Shown: piece by piece, positions 47,188 through 59,260 of the stretch
Layout of the letters: each line of letters begins with the position of its first letter
Position numbering within the stretch: position 1 is the first letter of the stretch
Assembly (NCBI GenBank): GCA_030770535.1
Contig: JASVEC010000024.1
Coordinates: 496,001-560,000, forward strand
Length of the DNA stretch: 64,000 nt
Source of the DNA: Batkoa obscura
Taxonomy: Eukaryota > Entomophthoromycota > Entomophthoromycetes > Entomophthorales > Batkoaceae
Direction: 5' to 3'
The notes under the pieces: generated by a model
The model's database searches: none
Told to the model about the DNA's origin: nothing
What the model saw: the letters and a program-made list of their open reading frames with translations, nothing else
Made by a program: the position numbers and the translations under genes

Positions 47188-48092
47188 TTAAATATCAATA
47201 CGCCATAATTCCAATTCCACGCAATTGAATTCTTCTTGAGGACCAGCTAATGGTAAATTATCGAATGTAGAACATTTGCTAGATATTCCTAAATTTAAAT
47301 CACTATCAATCCACAAACCATATTTACCATCACTAATACAAATAATAGTAATTAAATACAAGATATGTAATATATATTAAATATAAATTTACCTTCCACC
47401 CACTGAAATAAACGTTGTCTCACATAAAATATTATAATGATTTTTACCTGTCCATTCAAATGTAAATAAATGGCTATCGTCGTTTGTCGCTGCTATTTCT
47501 CTTGGATCACCAAAACGCCATAAAAAACTATATAAATTATTTGTACTTAAATAAATTTTAAAATTAATAATTAAAATACAATATTTACCATTCCCCAGTA
47601 CCATAATAATTAGGATGTGACATTACTTGATCAGATAAAAAAGCACCAAATACCTTTTATAAAATAAAACTCATTAAATCATATACGTTTTAAATTCCAA
47701 ACTATTTTTCGCTTACCTGATCTTCTGAATCTCTAATAGCTAATATACAAGGACCTGAATCTTTAGCTCTGCGAAATAAAGTAGATATACTTAAACCATG
47801 TTGATCAATACTGTACAATAAGCTCCAAGATCTAGCTAACTTTAAGGTTGGAGGTAATTTATCAACTAACTAATAATTTTCTTTTGATTTAATATAAAAT
47901 CTATAAATTCCAATTTTTATTTACCTTATTAGCCATCTTTTGAGTTAATACATGTTCATTAGTAGTTCTACCTAGTAAATTGATTTTCTGAGGTTCTAAC
48001 TGAAAACCATCTTCTACTGACTTCATTAAGGGTACTGTTTTAGCTCGTAATAATGGGGGACTATTAGTGAACATTTTTAAAATTAAACACAT
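47188..48092 (-). CDS. TLDc-domain protein, OXR1-like
   Basis: Five exons (48092-47925, 47869-47717, 47653-47589, 47527-47393, 47332-47188) give 221 residues. After ~55 variable residues the TLDc domain fills the rest: 'LPPTLKLARSWSLLYSIDQHG', 'GPCILAIRDSEDQVFGAFLSD', 'YYGTGECFLWRF' (Cys made across a splice), 'FEWTGKNHYNILC', 'FISVGGSDGKYGLWIDSDLN' and 'STFDNLPL', ending 'VELELWRIDI'. OXR1-family proteins protect against oxidative stress and, in yeast and animals, TLDc proteins bind and regulate the V-ATPase. The protein is short, essentially the TLDc domain alone, as in yeast Oxr1. ATG at 48092 or the next Met six residues on may be the start. Confidence 0.92.
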
Positions 48093-49109
48093 TGAAATGA
48101 ATCTTTTTTTTAAATTGATATTGGTTGAAGTTGAAGTTTTGGAAATAAGGCATCAATCCACTCTTTTATTGGTTTCTGCTTAAGATATAAGGGTCTTGAT
48201 TTGCTAGTGACTTTGTAGTGAATATCGTTTTCCTTATTTAGATCATCTTTAATAAAATTGAGTTTTTTTTCACATCACGTGGAGATTAAATTTAGACACT
48301 AACTACTAAATCCCCATCAATTTGAAAGCAGTAATTTAAGTTTTATTATTAATAGTTATCTTACTAATTCAAAGATAACAAAATATATTGTTAATAGTTT
48401 ATCATCTTTATTTAATAGTTTTAAAAGCTCACTTTATTAAATATATATTACTTTAAAGATTTCAATATAATTTATTTTTTCTGTGATAACTAAATTGGAT
48501 ATTAGTTTAGTCCAATTTCAACTTGATAATATTCAATTGCAAAACAAAGCCAATGATTTATCTCAAAGTGGAAATCAACACCTTCTTCAGTTCAACTCAG
48601 AATTCTAACCTGTTTAAAGATAAGAATAGTTACGTAGATATTCATTAAACCAAAGGGTAATAGTTAAAGTATTTTTCTATTAAATTTTGTCTATTGTTTT
48701 GTCCATATTGTTTCAATTAAAAGACCGAAATTTCACTATAAATTCAATTTATAAGTATAATAGAACGTAATATAGGGATTTTTTTTGATTTCATTACTTT
48801 TTCCATTTTTCAAGCGCTGCTTGAGTGGAAAGATTGTTAGCAAAATTCTTAAACACAAAAATACATCCTCATATGTTTATGTAAATTCAAATTGAACTTA
48901 AATTTCAAAATACTTGTTTCATCATTTTATGATAGAAATAAACTACCTAAAAGCTATGATTATTTTAAAATAAAAAATAAAATTTTAATTTATAACTCAT
49001 AAGATTTTAACACTTAGAATAATCGTTGTTATATTAAACAACTTCAAGATAGAACAGGTAACTATTTTATTAAATAAAATATTAAATTTTATAACTAAAA
49101 GGTGCTCCT
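48093..49109. other. Spacer with one MITE
   Basis: OXR1 promoter side, a MITE at 48773, then the 3' flank of ornithine carbamoyltransferase. Nothing else seen. Confidence 0.45.
48773..48871 (-). mobile_element. MITE copy
   Basis: AGGGATTTTTTTTGATTTC to ATACATCCTCA; TA flanks; centre TCAAGCGCTGCTTGAG. Confidence 0.88.
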
Positions 49110-50380
49110 TTATGCTTCTGGAAAATGCTTCAAATGCATTAAGGAGTACAAAACAGCCATTATTGTCCATTTACGATTTTCAGCTTCTTGAAATACTAAT
49201 GAACGATTTGAATAAAATACCTAAAAACATTAATAACTTTTCAAGTTCATTAGCTATCATTTAATTACCTCATCATCCACTTCATAAGGTTTTCTTGGTA
49301 AGCAATGTAAAAATTTCCAATCTGGGTTAGCTTTTGATTTGCTAATTAAATCCATTGTAACTTGATATCCTTTAAAATCTAGGATTCTTTTATCAAATTC
49401 TTCTTCTTGTCCCATACTAACCCTAATAAATAATGATAAAATTACTACAAATCAAATATATTAAATTTATTAATTTACCAAGTATCAGTAACAATAACAT
49501 TTGAATTTTTAATAGCTTCAATTGGGTCATTCAAAATCTCCAAATTAGCTCCAGATCTACTTGCTTCATTATTTGCAATTAATGATATTTCTTTTAATGG
49601 TTCATAACCTTTGGGACTTGAAATTGATAAATGAATTTTAAATTTTGGTAATGTTAACATCAAACTATACAATACATTATTGACATCTCCAATCCAAGTC
49701 ACTTTTTTCCCACTTAATGTATGAAATAAATCCGTATCTTCTGCTTTTTGAATATTCATTTCCTGACAATAAGTTTCATGTAACGTCATTAAGTCCGCTA
49801 AAATTTGAGTGGGATGATATTTATCACTTAATGCATTCACTACTGGTACACTTGAATATTTCATAAGTTCCTATGTGTTTTGTCAAATTAAATAAACAAA
49901 ATGTTGTCCAATACTTACTTCTATTTCTGAATGGCTACCCACTCTAGCTACAATACAATCTACCATACTTGATATGACTTTTGCCGAATCTAATAAAGTT
50001 TCATTCACATTTAACTGAATGTCATTAGCACCTAAATAAAATGTTTTGGCACCTTAAAACAAATTAACTATTAAATCAAAACTATTGATAAAAAAATTAC
50101 CTAATAGATTAGCTGAAGTCTCTGTTGCTAATCGGGTTCTAGTGGAACGTTTGGAAAACAATAGTGCTATTGATTTGGAGCGTAATGTTTGATCGTAGCT
50201 GGTAACATTGTTTTTAATATCCTTTTTGAATTTTATGGATGTTTTTATTAAGTGATTAATCTGATTGGCGTTTAAATCTTTTAAAGTTTCAAAGCTGGTA
50301 ATCTTATTACTATAGCTTCGTATCCCTGTCTTGTATTTCAATGACTGAAATGCCTTTGACTGAATTGATTTTAAAAACAT
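49110..50380 (-). CDS. ARG3: Ornithine carbamoyltransferase, mitochondrial
   Basis: Five exons (50380-50101, 50052-49919, 49870-49479, 49422-49269, 49220-49110) give 356 residues. The first ~25 residues are basic and hydroxylated without acids, a likely mitochondrial targeting peptide. Family motifs: carbamoyl-phosphate loop STRTR (79-83), '[12 protein letters not shown]' (HPTQ), '[10 protein letters not shown]', 'VSMGQEEEF' (ornithine loop, SMG) and 'FLHCLPR' (HCLP). The enzyme joins ornithine and carbamoyl phosphate to citrulline in arginine synthesis. The symbol follows the yeast gene; orthology is inferred from motifs and length. Confidence 0.94.
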
Positions 50381-51189
50381 ATTAATATTAAAAGGTTAAT
50401 TTTGATTTTTTTTTTCTTTTTATACGTCACCTTTCTAGTAATGACTCACTATTTTTAATCATGAGAAATAATTAATATAGAATATTATTTATCACCACAA
50501 ACCTAATACTAAGATTAAATTTGACTAAAGCCCTCGGTATAGTGCCTAAAGATAAGATTTTTAATTATAATGTAATTTGCACATCAAAAAAATATTATAA
50601 GATTGTAAGATTGGAGCCCTATTCGCTGTAGATCCAGTTTGCTCAAAATCACAAGCTTTAAAAGCATATGGGGATGTATTTTTGTGTTTAAGAATTTTGC
50701 TAACAATTTTCCACTCAAACAGCACTTAAAAGATGGAAAAAGTAATGACGCCAAAAAAAATACTACCATATTGTCCTTTTTTATTAAATTCTAGAATAAT
50801 AGATTGTATTAAAAACTGTTGTAATAACAAATATAAACTTAAATATTGTTATATAGCTCTAACTTCATTGAACATTTTTACATTTAAATTTTATTAAAAA
50901 CTAAATTTTACTATTGAAATAAAAAATAGTTTTGAACTTTGTAATTATAAATTAAAGCTTTATATTTATATTTAAATAAAATCTTGTCAAGTTTAAAATT
51001 GACTATATTAAATTTTTTTAGTACTTTATACACTTTATCTTTATAGTCATAATTAACTCTTTCCAGTTTATAAAAAAATGTTATTTTATATAGCTAATAA
51101 ATAATCAATCTTATACAATTTACATAAAAACATAATGACAGTTCATCATCAATAGTATATATTATTCTTTAATTTTTTTAGCTTTTGAA
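50381..51189. other. Spacer with one MITE
   Basis: Promoter side of ornithine carbamoyltransferase and a MITE at 50669. The remainder is very AT-rich. Confidence 0.45.
50669..50768 (+). mobile_element. MITE copy
   Basis: TGGGGATGTATTTTTGTG to ATACTACCA with TA flanks; centre AACAGCACTTAAAAGATGG. Confidence 0.9.
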
Positions 51190-52080
51190 TATTTGATTTC
51201 CCTTATTTTGACTTTCTCTTAACTGATTCCCCCTTTAATATAATACTACATGCTATATTATAATTGATGACTGATTGCTTCGCTGTTTCTTTTGTATTAT
51301 TTCTTTGATTGATTACTAAGTATGATAAATTCATTTTAAATTCATTGTTTTTTTATCACAAGATTTATTGACAAAATTATGTAACTTATTGCCTTCCATT
51401 ATACCAATCTTTCCTACATTTATACCCTCTCTTAATCTTTTCCTTTACATTGCAATAATATTTAATGTGTTTTTATATTTGATAAGTAAATGTTCCGCTG
51501 TCTCTTTTATGACTTTTTCTTGATTTAATACTAACTCCAACAAATCCTTTTTAATATCCTTATTTATTTTATTACATCTTTTATCGATAAAGTCACTCAA
51601 GTTATTATTTTCTACATTTATTTCTTCTGCATTTACAGTATCTTTTAAACTTTCTCTTTTTAAAAAAATGTTCAGTGAAACACCATAGTTGACAGACAAT
51701 TTTTTTTGCCCTTTCTTTTATGGGCTTGCCTTATTCAACTAATAATTTGCATGGTTCTTTTTTGGTCTTCTTGCTTATTTTATTGCAACTTATATTAATA
51801 TAGCGATTTAAATTACTATCTTGTTCCAAACTTTCATTCCTAAATTTAGGCTCTCCTTTATTTTTTTGCTCTTTACAAAAATTGACACTACAGTCATAAA
51901 ATTAATAGTCAACTCCTTCGATATCCTTCTAATGAACTTTTGCTGTTCATATACTAACTCAAATAATCTCTTTCCAGCTTCAATGCTAATCTTATTGATT
52001 CAATTACTTCTGTTTTCTTGACCCTTGTTATTTTAGTTGCTTGCTCTTTTTTCTATTAAGACTTATAACTTCGACTATCA
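51190..52080 (-). pseudogene. Decayed helix-turn-helix array gene
   Basis: At least four modules of the array type can be followed on the minus strand in changing frames: 'FELVYEQQKFIRRISKELTI' near 51960, 'KKTKKEP..GKPIKERAKKLSVNYG' near 51730, then an 84-codon open stretch (51699-51445) with 'KKDLLELVLNQEKVIKETAEHLLIKYKNT', and a last one near 51280 ('LSYLVINQRNNTKETAKQ'). The linker 'NAEEINVENNNLSDFIDKRCNKI' matches the linkers of the intact gene. Several stops and frameshifts mark it as broken. Confidence 0.75.
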
Positions 52081-52567
52081 AAAACAAAACAGTAAAACAA
52101 TTACAGATTAAGTATTATTTTTATTAACTTCCTTTTTTAAGTCAAATAATATTTTGATTAAGAATTTAAATTGAAAGTAACTATTGTAGTGAAACAAAAT
52201 AAGTTTAAAGTATTGAATTATGAGACATTCATTACTTAACACAATAATGGATAACTTTCCAGTTATAAATCTGGTTTTGTTGAATACTTTGGGCTTTGAT
52301 AATTTAATTATGTTAGAAAAATAATTTTCTTGAAACCAAGCAAGATTAAAAGTGTTTTTTTTTCAGCTAATCAAAAAGAAGGATTTTTTTCAATTAATAC
52401 ATTAAGTATTTTTTGATATGAATTTTACTGATAAATTGTTCTATTTCTTAAGTACAAAATATTAAAAACAGAGTAAAAAAACAACTAATCTCTTTTTTAA
52501 GTGCAAGGATATTTCTATTGAATTTTAATTTAAATCGTTTACCTTTTAAAGTTAATTGTTTTAAATA
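52081..52567. other. Spacer upstream of MED1
   Basis: AT-rich; divergent promoter side between the decayed array gene and MED1. No element recognised. Confidence 0.4.
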
Positions 52568-55256
52568 ATGAGTATCGATAATAAGGATCAGATTATACAA
52601 TTATTACAAGAGATTAAAAAGGAATTTTTATTAACATTCAAACGAGAAGATGTAGTAGATTTTGTATTTAAAAATACTGAACAAATGATTAGAAATAGTG
52701 AATTGGAAGGACTTGGCTTATTTGGTTTAGGTAAATAAATTTTGTTTAGTTAATGTATCATAGCTTATGATCAAACCTTCAAATTTAAAACATATATAGA
52801 TAATCATCCATTTGGTTCAAATAGTAATAAGAATGATGCTATTACAATAATGAGTAAAATGGCTATATTAAAAGAATATTTAAATAAATATTTGAGTTTA
52901 TTATTGTCAATATCAAATAATCCAGCTAGTTTTAATGAGTTTCAAATCTTAGTAAGCACCGTAGATATTAATAAGTTAGATGATAGTATTGAAGTAAGTA
53001 TTAATAAATAATAAATATTTTATAATATTTATTATAAATAGAATGAATCAATACCTTTAAAATGGAAAAACAAATTATCGGAAAGTTTGAATTTTATAAA
53101 AAACCGACTTGGATATAATATGAGTATAAAGGATATTAATCAAGATTATTACAAAAGTATATTTAAATTTATATCTAAACAATTAAAGTAAATTATTATT
53201 TATTTATTTATTTAATATTTCAATTGAAATATATGTTTAATTAATCTTGTTTTTATAGATTAGAATTTTTTTATGATACAACAGATGATCACAATTTATA
53301 TACTTTTAGTGAACATCAATTTGTTTTAGATGTAAAATAGAATTTATCATTATTTAGTTAATTGTTATAATTAATTATTATTAGATTAAATTTACAAAAG
53401 TAGGTGTTAGCGTAGATATCATTGATCATCCCAATCAAGAGTTAAAAAAGGATGTTGTAAGTTTAAAACTATTTAATTTGTAATTAAACTAATTTAATTT
53501 TTATAGATTGAAAATGTATTACTTAAAAATATAAAGTAAAAATAGATTTAACAATTTTGTACTATTTATTAATTAATCTATTTTCAATATAGAATAAATG
53601 ATATGGAGCAATTTCGAAATAATTTAGAATTTATAACTAAATTGAATTCAAAATATTTAAAAAATCAAAATATTAATTTATTTCATTTGATTGATGTAAT
53701 GAATAAAGATATTGATTTTTTATTTAACAATGAGAAGTAATTTGAATAGTAATAATGGTAACAATAATAATATATTATCTATTAGTGACGGTAATTGTAA
53801 TCGATTATTTGATTTTGGCCATGGAATTCCATTAAAATTTCATAATGTTATTGGTCCAACTATAATATTTTGGACTAACTCAATTAATATCAACAAAACA
53901 GAAGATGTAATTGAACTATTTAAAAAAGGTAAATATATTGTAATAAAATAAACACAAGATAACATTAAAATGTTTTGTTTTGTTTTGTTTTTAGGAGACA
54001 AAGATATTAATAAACAATTTATTATGGGAGATTTAAATATAGAAGAATCAGGAATGCATAGTTTAGTATTACCAAATACAATATTAAAATATATTTACTT
54101 AGAAGAAGAAAACATTCAATTAAATGAAGGCAATCAAAATATCTTTAATATAATGCCACATACTTATCCATTAATAAACCAACCAATTAAAATGCTATAT
54201 TTTGATCCAAATAATACTGAGTTAGCTCATCAACTATCAATACCATTAAAATGGTATTTTAATTTAAAACAGCCAATTCTTATTTGTCAACAATTAATCA
54301 TTAAGATTTCAATTATTGTTGGACAATTATTGAGTAAGTTTATTATTATTATTATTATGTTGATTTATATTCTTTTAGCAAATGAATTTCTATTCTTATT
54401 TGATCCTCAACCTATCCCCGATCTTTGTGAAGTATTAGTAAGCGAGTCTACTGAATCAATTTAAATAATACTTAAAACAATATTTAGATAAATGAGTCAA
54501 TTCAAAAACAATTTATTGAACCATTCAATGTTAATAATAATATCGATATTAATAATAGTCCATGGATAGCAGTAAGTATTGAATTATATTACATTATATA
54601 TTATATATTATATATTATATATTATATTTATATAAATATTATTTTGAATAGAAATTAAATAGTCATACTAAATTACAAAGATATGGGTTAATGAGCGAAC
54701 ATAATATTTGTTATAATTTACTAAAGGTACCAATTAATCATCCAACTCAATTATTGCCTGTATTCAATGTAAGATATTATTAATACAATAATAATAAACC
54801 AACTTATTTTGTAATTATTAGGTAATTCGACATCAATTAAGATTTAACACATTAATACAATCTTGTTTTAATGAAAAAACATATCAACCAGAACTAGACT
54901 CGTTTGATTATGAAATTGAAAAAAGTAAGATTGATTATTATAATAACGATATATATACAAACATATTTAATATTGGTATTTAATATTACTTTATTTTAGA
55001 ATATGTAATAAGAATTTGGTTACTAATAGAAGAAGTGCCAAATAAGATAACTGTTGTATTTCAGTTACCTGATTCGTTAATAACATTGAAATTTAATATC
55101 TTTAATAATGAATCTTATCCATTTATAAATTTAAAATGGATTGAAGATACTAATTTTAATTACCCTAATTTAATACAAAATAATCTTATTTTAGAAAATT
55201 CATTAAATATTCCATTACTTTGTGCAAGTATTTTTCATTTGATTGGAATTAATTAA
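52568..55256 (+). CDS. MED1: Mediator complex subunit 1
   Basis: Fourteen exons (52568-52730, 52764-52993, 53042-53187, 53259-53331, 53385-53456, 53507-53535, 53593-53736, 53786-53928, 53995-54333, 54379-54437, 54488-54571, 54652-54768, 54822-54924, 55000-55256) give 652 residues in frame. The Med1 domain pattern is clear: 'QLKLEFFYDTTDDHNLYTFSEHQFVLDIKF' type segment, 'VSVDIIDHPNQE', 'IENVLLKNIKINDMEQFRNN', 'LFHLIDVMNKDIDFLF', then 'FDFGHGIPLKF' and 'VIGPTIIFW'. MED1 sits in the middle module of Mediator and links activators to RNA polymerase II. It is very AT-rich and Asn-rich for a conserved gene. Its first exon has an inverted copy at 45932-46106. Confidence 0.88.
54590..54645. repeat. 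TATAT-type microsatellite in MED1 intron
   Basis: ATATTATATATT units repeat through most of the intron between 54571 and 54652. Confidence 0.75.
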
Positions 55257-55847
55257 TGCAAAAGGATAAAACAAAGTAATAAATAGGCGTTACTGAGAAT
55301 TCAAATATAACGTAAGTTTTTTTAAATATCAAAAGTAAAAACAGTATGATGACTTTAAATAAATTGAATAAAATTAGAAAATAAAGTAAAATACATTTGA
55401 CTATTTTATTCATAGTTTTAATATTAACATCCTATAATAAGGTAATTTCCTCATATTATTATGTTAAAAATAAATATTTTATATATTGTTTATTTTAAAT
55501 TTATTTAAACTGTGTTTTTTAAAAAATAAAGGAAAGATTAAAAAACTATTAAATTTTTTTTTGCAATTACTTTAAACTAAGCAATTCATTTTAATTATAA
55601 AACTTAAAGTTAAAAGTTATTACAAAATTAAAATTGTCACTTTGATTTTATTTTCAACTATAACTAATCATCTCCTGCTTTGAGTATTATCACCTATAAG
55701 ATAGTAAATAATGAATAATTATTTCATGTAGCTCATATCAAAATATGGTAAATATCAAACAATAAAAGTAAAACTCATTAGATTTCATTGTATTTTTAAA
55801 TTTAAAGCAACGTTTGATATTCTTTGTATTTTCTAGCTTATAATTAC
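55257..55847. other. Convergent 3' spacer
   Basis: Lies between the convergent ends of MED1 and the array gene. AT-rich, nothing recognised. Confidence 0.4.
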
Positions 55848-57164
55848 TTAACTTTCCTCATTATTTGCCCCTTTTAATTTCTTTTTTTCATTTGATAAAA
55901 TAGTGGTTGCTTTACGAGCTATAATACCTAATAACTTAGATGCTTGTTTTTGAGAATAAGAGTATTTTTCAACTAATTCTTGTAATCCATTTTTAATTTC
56001 ATTATTCATTCTATTACAAGCTTCGTCGATAAAATTATTCAATTCATTTTCTTCTACACTTATATTTCCTGCACTTGCATCAATATTTAATTTCTTTTTC
56101 TCTCGATAAATAATTTTCATTGCTGTATTATACTTAAGTGACATCATTGATGCCGCTTCTTTCATTGGCTTTCCTTGATTAACCACCAACTCCCATAACT
56201 GCTTTTTGCTATCATTACTAATTTTATCTGCTGGTTTGGTAGCAACATTATTACGTTTACCATCCCCCACATTGTTTCCCTCCACTCCAACTGTAGCTTC
56301 TTCAATTTTCTTTCTTTCTTTAGCAATGATTTTTTTTGCACTTCCATAGCCAATACACAACTGTTCGCTGGCTTCTTTAATAGTTTTTCCTTGATTAATA
56401 ACTAACTCATATAAATCCTTTTTGGCATCTTCACCTATTGTATCAACTGATTTATTGATAAAATTAACTAAATGATCATTTCCTTCAGTATTTACTTCAC
56501 CAGCAGCTACAGCTTGTCTTAGCCTTTTTCTTTCTCTATAAACAATGGTTTCTGCAGTACGAAAATTAACTGACAGTTGTTCTACTGCTTCTTTTATAGA
56601 TTTTCCCTGATCAATAACCAACTCCAATAATTTAATTTTATACTCTTTGGGTTTTTTAACATAAAGTTGGATGCCATTTTCATTTGAATTACCATTAGTT
56701 TTTCCATTGATTTCTCCAATATTTAAACTTTCCTTTATTTTTTTTCTTTCATTATAGATAATCCGTTTGACACTTTCCTTATTAATTGCCAAGTTTTCTG
56801 CTGCTTCTTTCATAGGTTTTCCCTGATTGATTGTTAACTCCCATAATTTTTTTTTGATATCATCACTTATATTATTACGTTTTCTATTAATATAATTTTT
56901 TAGTTTATCGTCTTTTTCTACATTGATTTCTCCAGCATTGGCAGCATCTTTGATTCGTTTTCTTTCTTTAGCAATAATCTTTAAAGCACTACCATAGTTA
57001 ATAGATAACTCTTCAGATGCTTCTTTTATTGGCTTTCCTTCATTGACTATTAAATTCCACAAATTCTTTTTCTCTTCTTTAGTAATTGTTTTACGAGTTT
57101 GACTCAATTGCTTACTACTGTATTTTGACTTCTTTTTACTTTGTTCACCTGTTTCTTTATCCAT
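55848..57164 (-). CDS. Six-module helix-turn-helix array protein, intact
   Basis: A single-exon protein of 438 residues, very rich in Lys. After a basic start (1-28) come six modules with cores at about 30-70, 103-143, 175-215, 247-287, 318-358 and 389-429, a period of 71-73 residues. The core reads roughly LWELVxNQGKxxKEAAExLxINYxxAxKII, then ERKKI. Helix-turn-helix spacing is clear, and 'IKEAAEQLxINYxTAKxI' resembles homeodomain-like/IS630-type HTHs common in zygomycete genomes. Linkers share 'AGEINVExxxxLxNFIN'. Module 6 is the most diverged and module 4's linker is asparagine-rich. No catalytic, zinc or membrane part is seen. A sequence-specific, multi-site DNA binder is the natural inference; its target is unknown. 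Three broken relatives lie within 16 kb. Confidence 0.8.
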   Translation of the reverse strand: MDKETGEQSKKKSKYSSKQLSQTRKTITKEEKKNLWNLIVNEGKPIKEASEELSINYGSALKIIAKERKRIKDAANAGEINVEKDDKLKNYINRKRNNISDDIKKKLWELTINQGKPMKEAAENLAINKESVKRIIYNERKKIKESLNIGEINGKTNGNSNENGIQLYVKKPKEYKIKLLELVIDQGKSIKEAVEQLSVNFRTAETIVYRERKRLRQAVAAGEVNTEGNDHLVNFINKSVDTIGEDAKKDLYELVINQGKTIKEASEQLCIGYGSAKKIIAKERKKIEEATVGVEGNNVGDGKRNNVATKPADKISNDSKKQLWELVVNQGKPMKEAASMMSLKYNTAMKIIYREKKKLNIDASAGNISVEENELNNFIDEACNRMNNEIKNGLQELVEKYSYSQKQASKLLGIIARKATTILSNEKKKLKGANNEES

Positions 57165-57939
57165 TGGAATCTAAAAAATGGTAATTAAAACTAAATAAAG
57201 AGAATCGTTTTTAAATTAGGCATTAATGTATCAATTGTATCGCCTAAAACAATTCATTAACTGAAGCGTTGAAGTTTAATGTAACTTGTTATGAATCTAG
57301 AAAATGTAATCAATCATCTTAATATTACCTTATTTTTTTTATATTTTGATATGGAACCTGTCCAAGTTGGGTAAATTTTATCTTATTAAATGATGGTCAA
57401 ATACTTCAATTTTACTATACTTTAAAAATAGAAATCCCCATTTTAAGGCACATTTATAATAACAAAATTTTCAATCAACTAATCAAAAGGTTATGTTTTT
57501 TCTGCCAATTCAGTCAACAGTTTGCTCAATATTTAAGCTTAAAATAATATTTAACATTTTAATTATGTAAAATATTTATTAATAATATAATTTAAAATTT
57601 AAAGCAGGGGGTGTTAAAGATTTTACGAAAGCGTTTTATGTTTTAGTACTTCATTCACTTTTTATATAATACAATATTTAAAATTTATTTTTATTGAAAG
57701 TTAAGTAAAACTGTTTGTGATAAAATTTCACAAATTTGATTTTTGCACTTTATTTTCACAACCATATGTAATCCCCTGCTGTTTTAAAAGTAAATAATTT
57801 ATACAGCAATAAGTAATAAATAATATTTCTAATGAACATATAATAATTATCTGCCATTAATGATAGTATCTTTCAAGTTTCATTATTTTTTTAAACTTCC
57901 AACAGCCTTTGGCGTCCTTTATTTTATCGATCTCTGAGC
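57165..57939. other. Spacer between tandem array genes
   Basis: Promoter side of the intact array gene and 3' flank of its broken neighbour. AT-rich; no element seen. Confidence 0.4.
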
Positions 57940-59260
57940 AATTAATTTCACTTATTTTCATTTTCACTTATTTTCTTTCTTGCATTTATTACACCCACTT
58001 TTGCTTTATGATATGTAATCCTTAATAAATCCGATGTTTGTTCAAAAAAATAAAAATATTTTTCTAAAAACTCATGCAATTCTCTTTTAATTTCATCGGT
58101 TGTTTTATTATAGGTTTCACTGATAAAGCTATTTAAACTATCTTCTTTCCTTTGTTTTTTTTCATTCATTCATAAATTTTAATCTTTCTTTTTCTCTATG
58201 AATAATTTCTGTCACTGGGTTGTATTCAACAAATAATTGCTTAGCTACTTCTTTCATTGGTTTTCCTCAATTAACCAATAACTCCCATAGTTGTTTCTTG
58301 GTATCGCTACTTATACCTGATGATTTAGTAACAGTATTGTTACATTTCCTATTTTCTCCACTATTTTCCACTATCCTATTTGTAGCTCCATCTCTTTTCT
58401 TTCTTTCTTTCTTTAGCAATAGCTTCCTTTGCAGCTCGATAACCAATAGAAAACTGTTCGCTAGCTTTTTTGATCGACATTCCTTGATTTATAACTATAT
58501 CCCATAAATCCATTTTGGTATCTTCGCTTATTACACTATATGGTAATTTGATAAAATTAGCTAAGTCATCATTGTTGTTGCTACTTATTCCTTTATTGGC
58601 TACAGTCTCTCTTATTATTTTCGTTTCCCTACAAGCGATTGCTTTTGGAGAATGAAAGTTAAGAGACAATAGTTCTACTGCTTTCTTTGGGGATTTCTTA
58701 TGCTTAGTAATTATGTTTAACGAATCTTCTTTATACTCTGAAGACTTTTTGCCACAAAAACTGTGCAGGAATACTTTTAGTTTACCATTACCCTTCACAT
58801 TCGCTTCTCGGTAATTTAAGTTGTCTTCTGATCGTTTTTCCCTTTCATACGAAATTATGCTCGCACTACTAGAGCTAATCCCTAACTGATGGATCGATTC
58901 TTTTGAAGATGCCTCTTACTTGGCTATTAACTCCCACATATCTTTCTCATTTCCATCACTTGCTTTATATTTTAGTAACGACATCTTTCGATTTGTCATC
59001 TTCCATTCTTCCTTCTGTAAATGCTTACTCATATAATCTCCTTTTTTCTCGAAAAACAATTGATGACATAGCATTATAGTTTATACACAATTCTTCTGTT
59101 ACCTTTTTTATAATCTTTCCCTGATTAATTACTGACTCTCATAATATCGCTTTGATCTCGTTGCTTACAGCCTCATTGTTTATTTTATTAAAAACTTGGT
59201 CAATATTATGTCGTAGTTACTCATTCCCTTGATCATTCTACTCTCTATCTATACTAAAGC
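57940..59260 (-). pseudogene. Broken tandem paralogue of the helix-turn-helix array gene
   Basis: Read on the minus strand it keeps the same six-module plan in the same order as its neighbour: near 59150 ('SVINQGKIIKKVTEELCINYN'), near 58930 ('MWELIAK' and 'HQLGISSSSASII'), in the open stretch 58798-58376 two modules ('KKAVELLSLNFHSPKAIA' and 'DLWDIVINQGMSIKKASEQ'), near 58280 ('KKQLWELLVN' and 'GKPMKEVAKQLFVEYN'), and the end module at 58169-57948 ('ELHEFLEKYFYFFEQTSDLL'). A few stops and frameshifts break it. The close spacing and shared plan show tandem duplication; the damage looks younger than in the two distant relics. Confidence 0.85.

Noticed and set aside
2437-50768. CRISPR-like array from the many similar ~100-bp repeats
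   Set aside because: Copies are dispersed, in both orientations, with inverse ends and TA flanks; the genome is eukaryotic. They are MITEs.
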